A stretch of DNA of 5,938 bases from Alphaproteobacteria bacterium (GTDB taxonomy: Bacteria; Pseudomonadota; Alphaproteobacteria; ATCC43930; CGMCC-115725), in the NCBI GenBank assembly GCA_030039975.1, contig JASHUO010000316.1, positions 1 to 5,938 of the forward strand, read 5' to 3'. This document shows positions 5,415 to 5,938 of this stretch, one piece after another. Made by a program: the position numbers and the translations under genes. Numbering within the stretch: position 1 is the stretch's first letter; each line of letters starts with the position of its first letter. The notes beneath the pieces are model-generated. The model saw only the letters and a program-made list of their open reading frames with translations, did no database searches and had not been told where the DNA came from.

Positions 5415-5938
5415 GGCACATACTTACGTTCGTCATTAGGGGCAGAGCGGGGCCCGATCGCGCGCCCTTGGTCAGCGTCCCGCGGAATTGGATTGGAGCA
5501 ACTCTCGCACCGATACCTGCTGTCAATCGCTACATGTGACCGACCCGAGAGACCTTCTCTGAGGTCGCCGACGAAAGCCAACTTCTGTCAAAAGTGGTGC
5601 GAGGCGAAAAGGTTCAAGGTACGGCGCGTCGACCGTCGGCTGATGACGGGAGATCGTCTCGATGATGACGACCGCGCATCGCGCTTTCGGGCGTCGATAG
5701 CGTAGGGGCGCGCGTTCTACGGTGCTGCCATCTCCGACCTGACCATCCTGATCAGCTGGGCCGCGCGAATGGACTTCTGGAGAACTCGCCCATCTTGCAC
5801 CTGCTTGGCGCTGCCGGCGAAGAGAGACATCGCTTGTCGTGCGCGCCTCATCGCCCGACCCGTCTCGTGATGCTCTCAAGGCCTGGGGCTGTCTCCAGCG
5901 CCAACGTCTTGTATCGTGCAAACGACGGCTTTTGGCAC
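5415..5938. other. Region without a supportable gene; possible decayed coding DNA near the right edge
   Basis: Open frames here, such as a minus-strand one covering 5523-5921, are rich in arginine, serine and proline and resemble no family I know. Close to the edge two short minus-strand frames look slightly more protein-like. One is a 29-residue tail entering from the edge and stopping at 5848 (ending GLESITRRVGR); the other is a 44-residue frame from ATG 5851 to TAG 5717, overlapping the first as ATGA. Neither has a good ribosome binding site or recognisable family. No terminator hairpin with a T tract is evident after the MOSC gene. Confidence 0.4.

Noticed and set aside
5523..5921. A 132-codon minus-strand frame near the right edge
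   Set aside because: Its translation is arginine-rich and low in hydrophobic residues over most of its length, with no family resemblance. It is more likely chance openness.
1..5938. CRISPR arrays, tRNA or rRNA genes, insertion sequence ends
   Set aside because: I found no regularly spaced repeats, tRNA-like cloverleaf, rRNA sequence, transposase motif or paired terminal inverted repeats.

Overview
The window looks like chromosomal DNA of a GC-rich alphaproteobacterium, most likely of the Rhizobiales (Bradyrhizobium/Rhodopseudomonas/Methylobacterium type). This rests on high third-position GC, stop-start coupled genes and the style of the PTS proteins; no species can be named from the sequence alone.

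Left two thirds (about 1-3718, all on the minus strand, so read right to left): a tightly packed operon for PEP-dependent phosphorylation of dihydroxyacetone or a related short ketose. In transcription order it is dhaL (ADP-binding kinase subunit), dhaM (EIIA-Man-like phosphoryl donor), ptsH (HPr), ptsI (Enzyme I), a 141-residue HTH-like protein of unknown role, and dhaK (substrate-binding subunit, cut by the left edge). Each junction either overlaps by 4 bases or is separated by 3-5 bases. The inferred phosphate route is PEP -> EI (His187) -> HPr (His36) -> DhaM (His12) -> ADP held on DhaL -> substrate bound covalently on DhaK. In E. coli the DhaM, HPr and EI-like modules are fused in one DhaM polypeptide; here they are three separate genes, and EI is complete. 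No membrane EIIB/EIIC transporter gene is present in the window, so this is a soluble phosphorelay.

Middle (about 3702-4559): a transition zone with visibly lower GC. It holds a short ORF with a strong ribosome binding site whose end overlaps the start of dhaL, a roughly 320-base gap without a convincing gene, a plus-strand 5' gene fragment resembling small rhizobial hypothetical proteins, and a possible 49-residue ORF.

Right (4560-5414, plus strand): a complete 284-residue MOSC-domain protein with an MOSC N-terminal beta barrel, preceded by a good ribosome binding site. The last 524 bases (5415-5938) hold no gene that can be supported, only weak minus-strand reading frames near the edge.

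The most interesting item is the uncharacterised HTH-like protein built into the phosphorelay operon between ptsI and dhaK. The split, self-contained PTS arm comes second.
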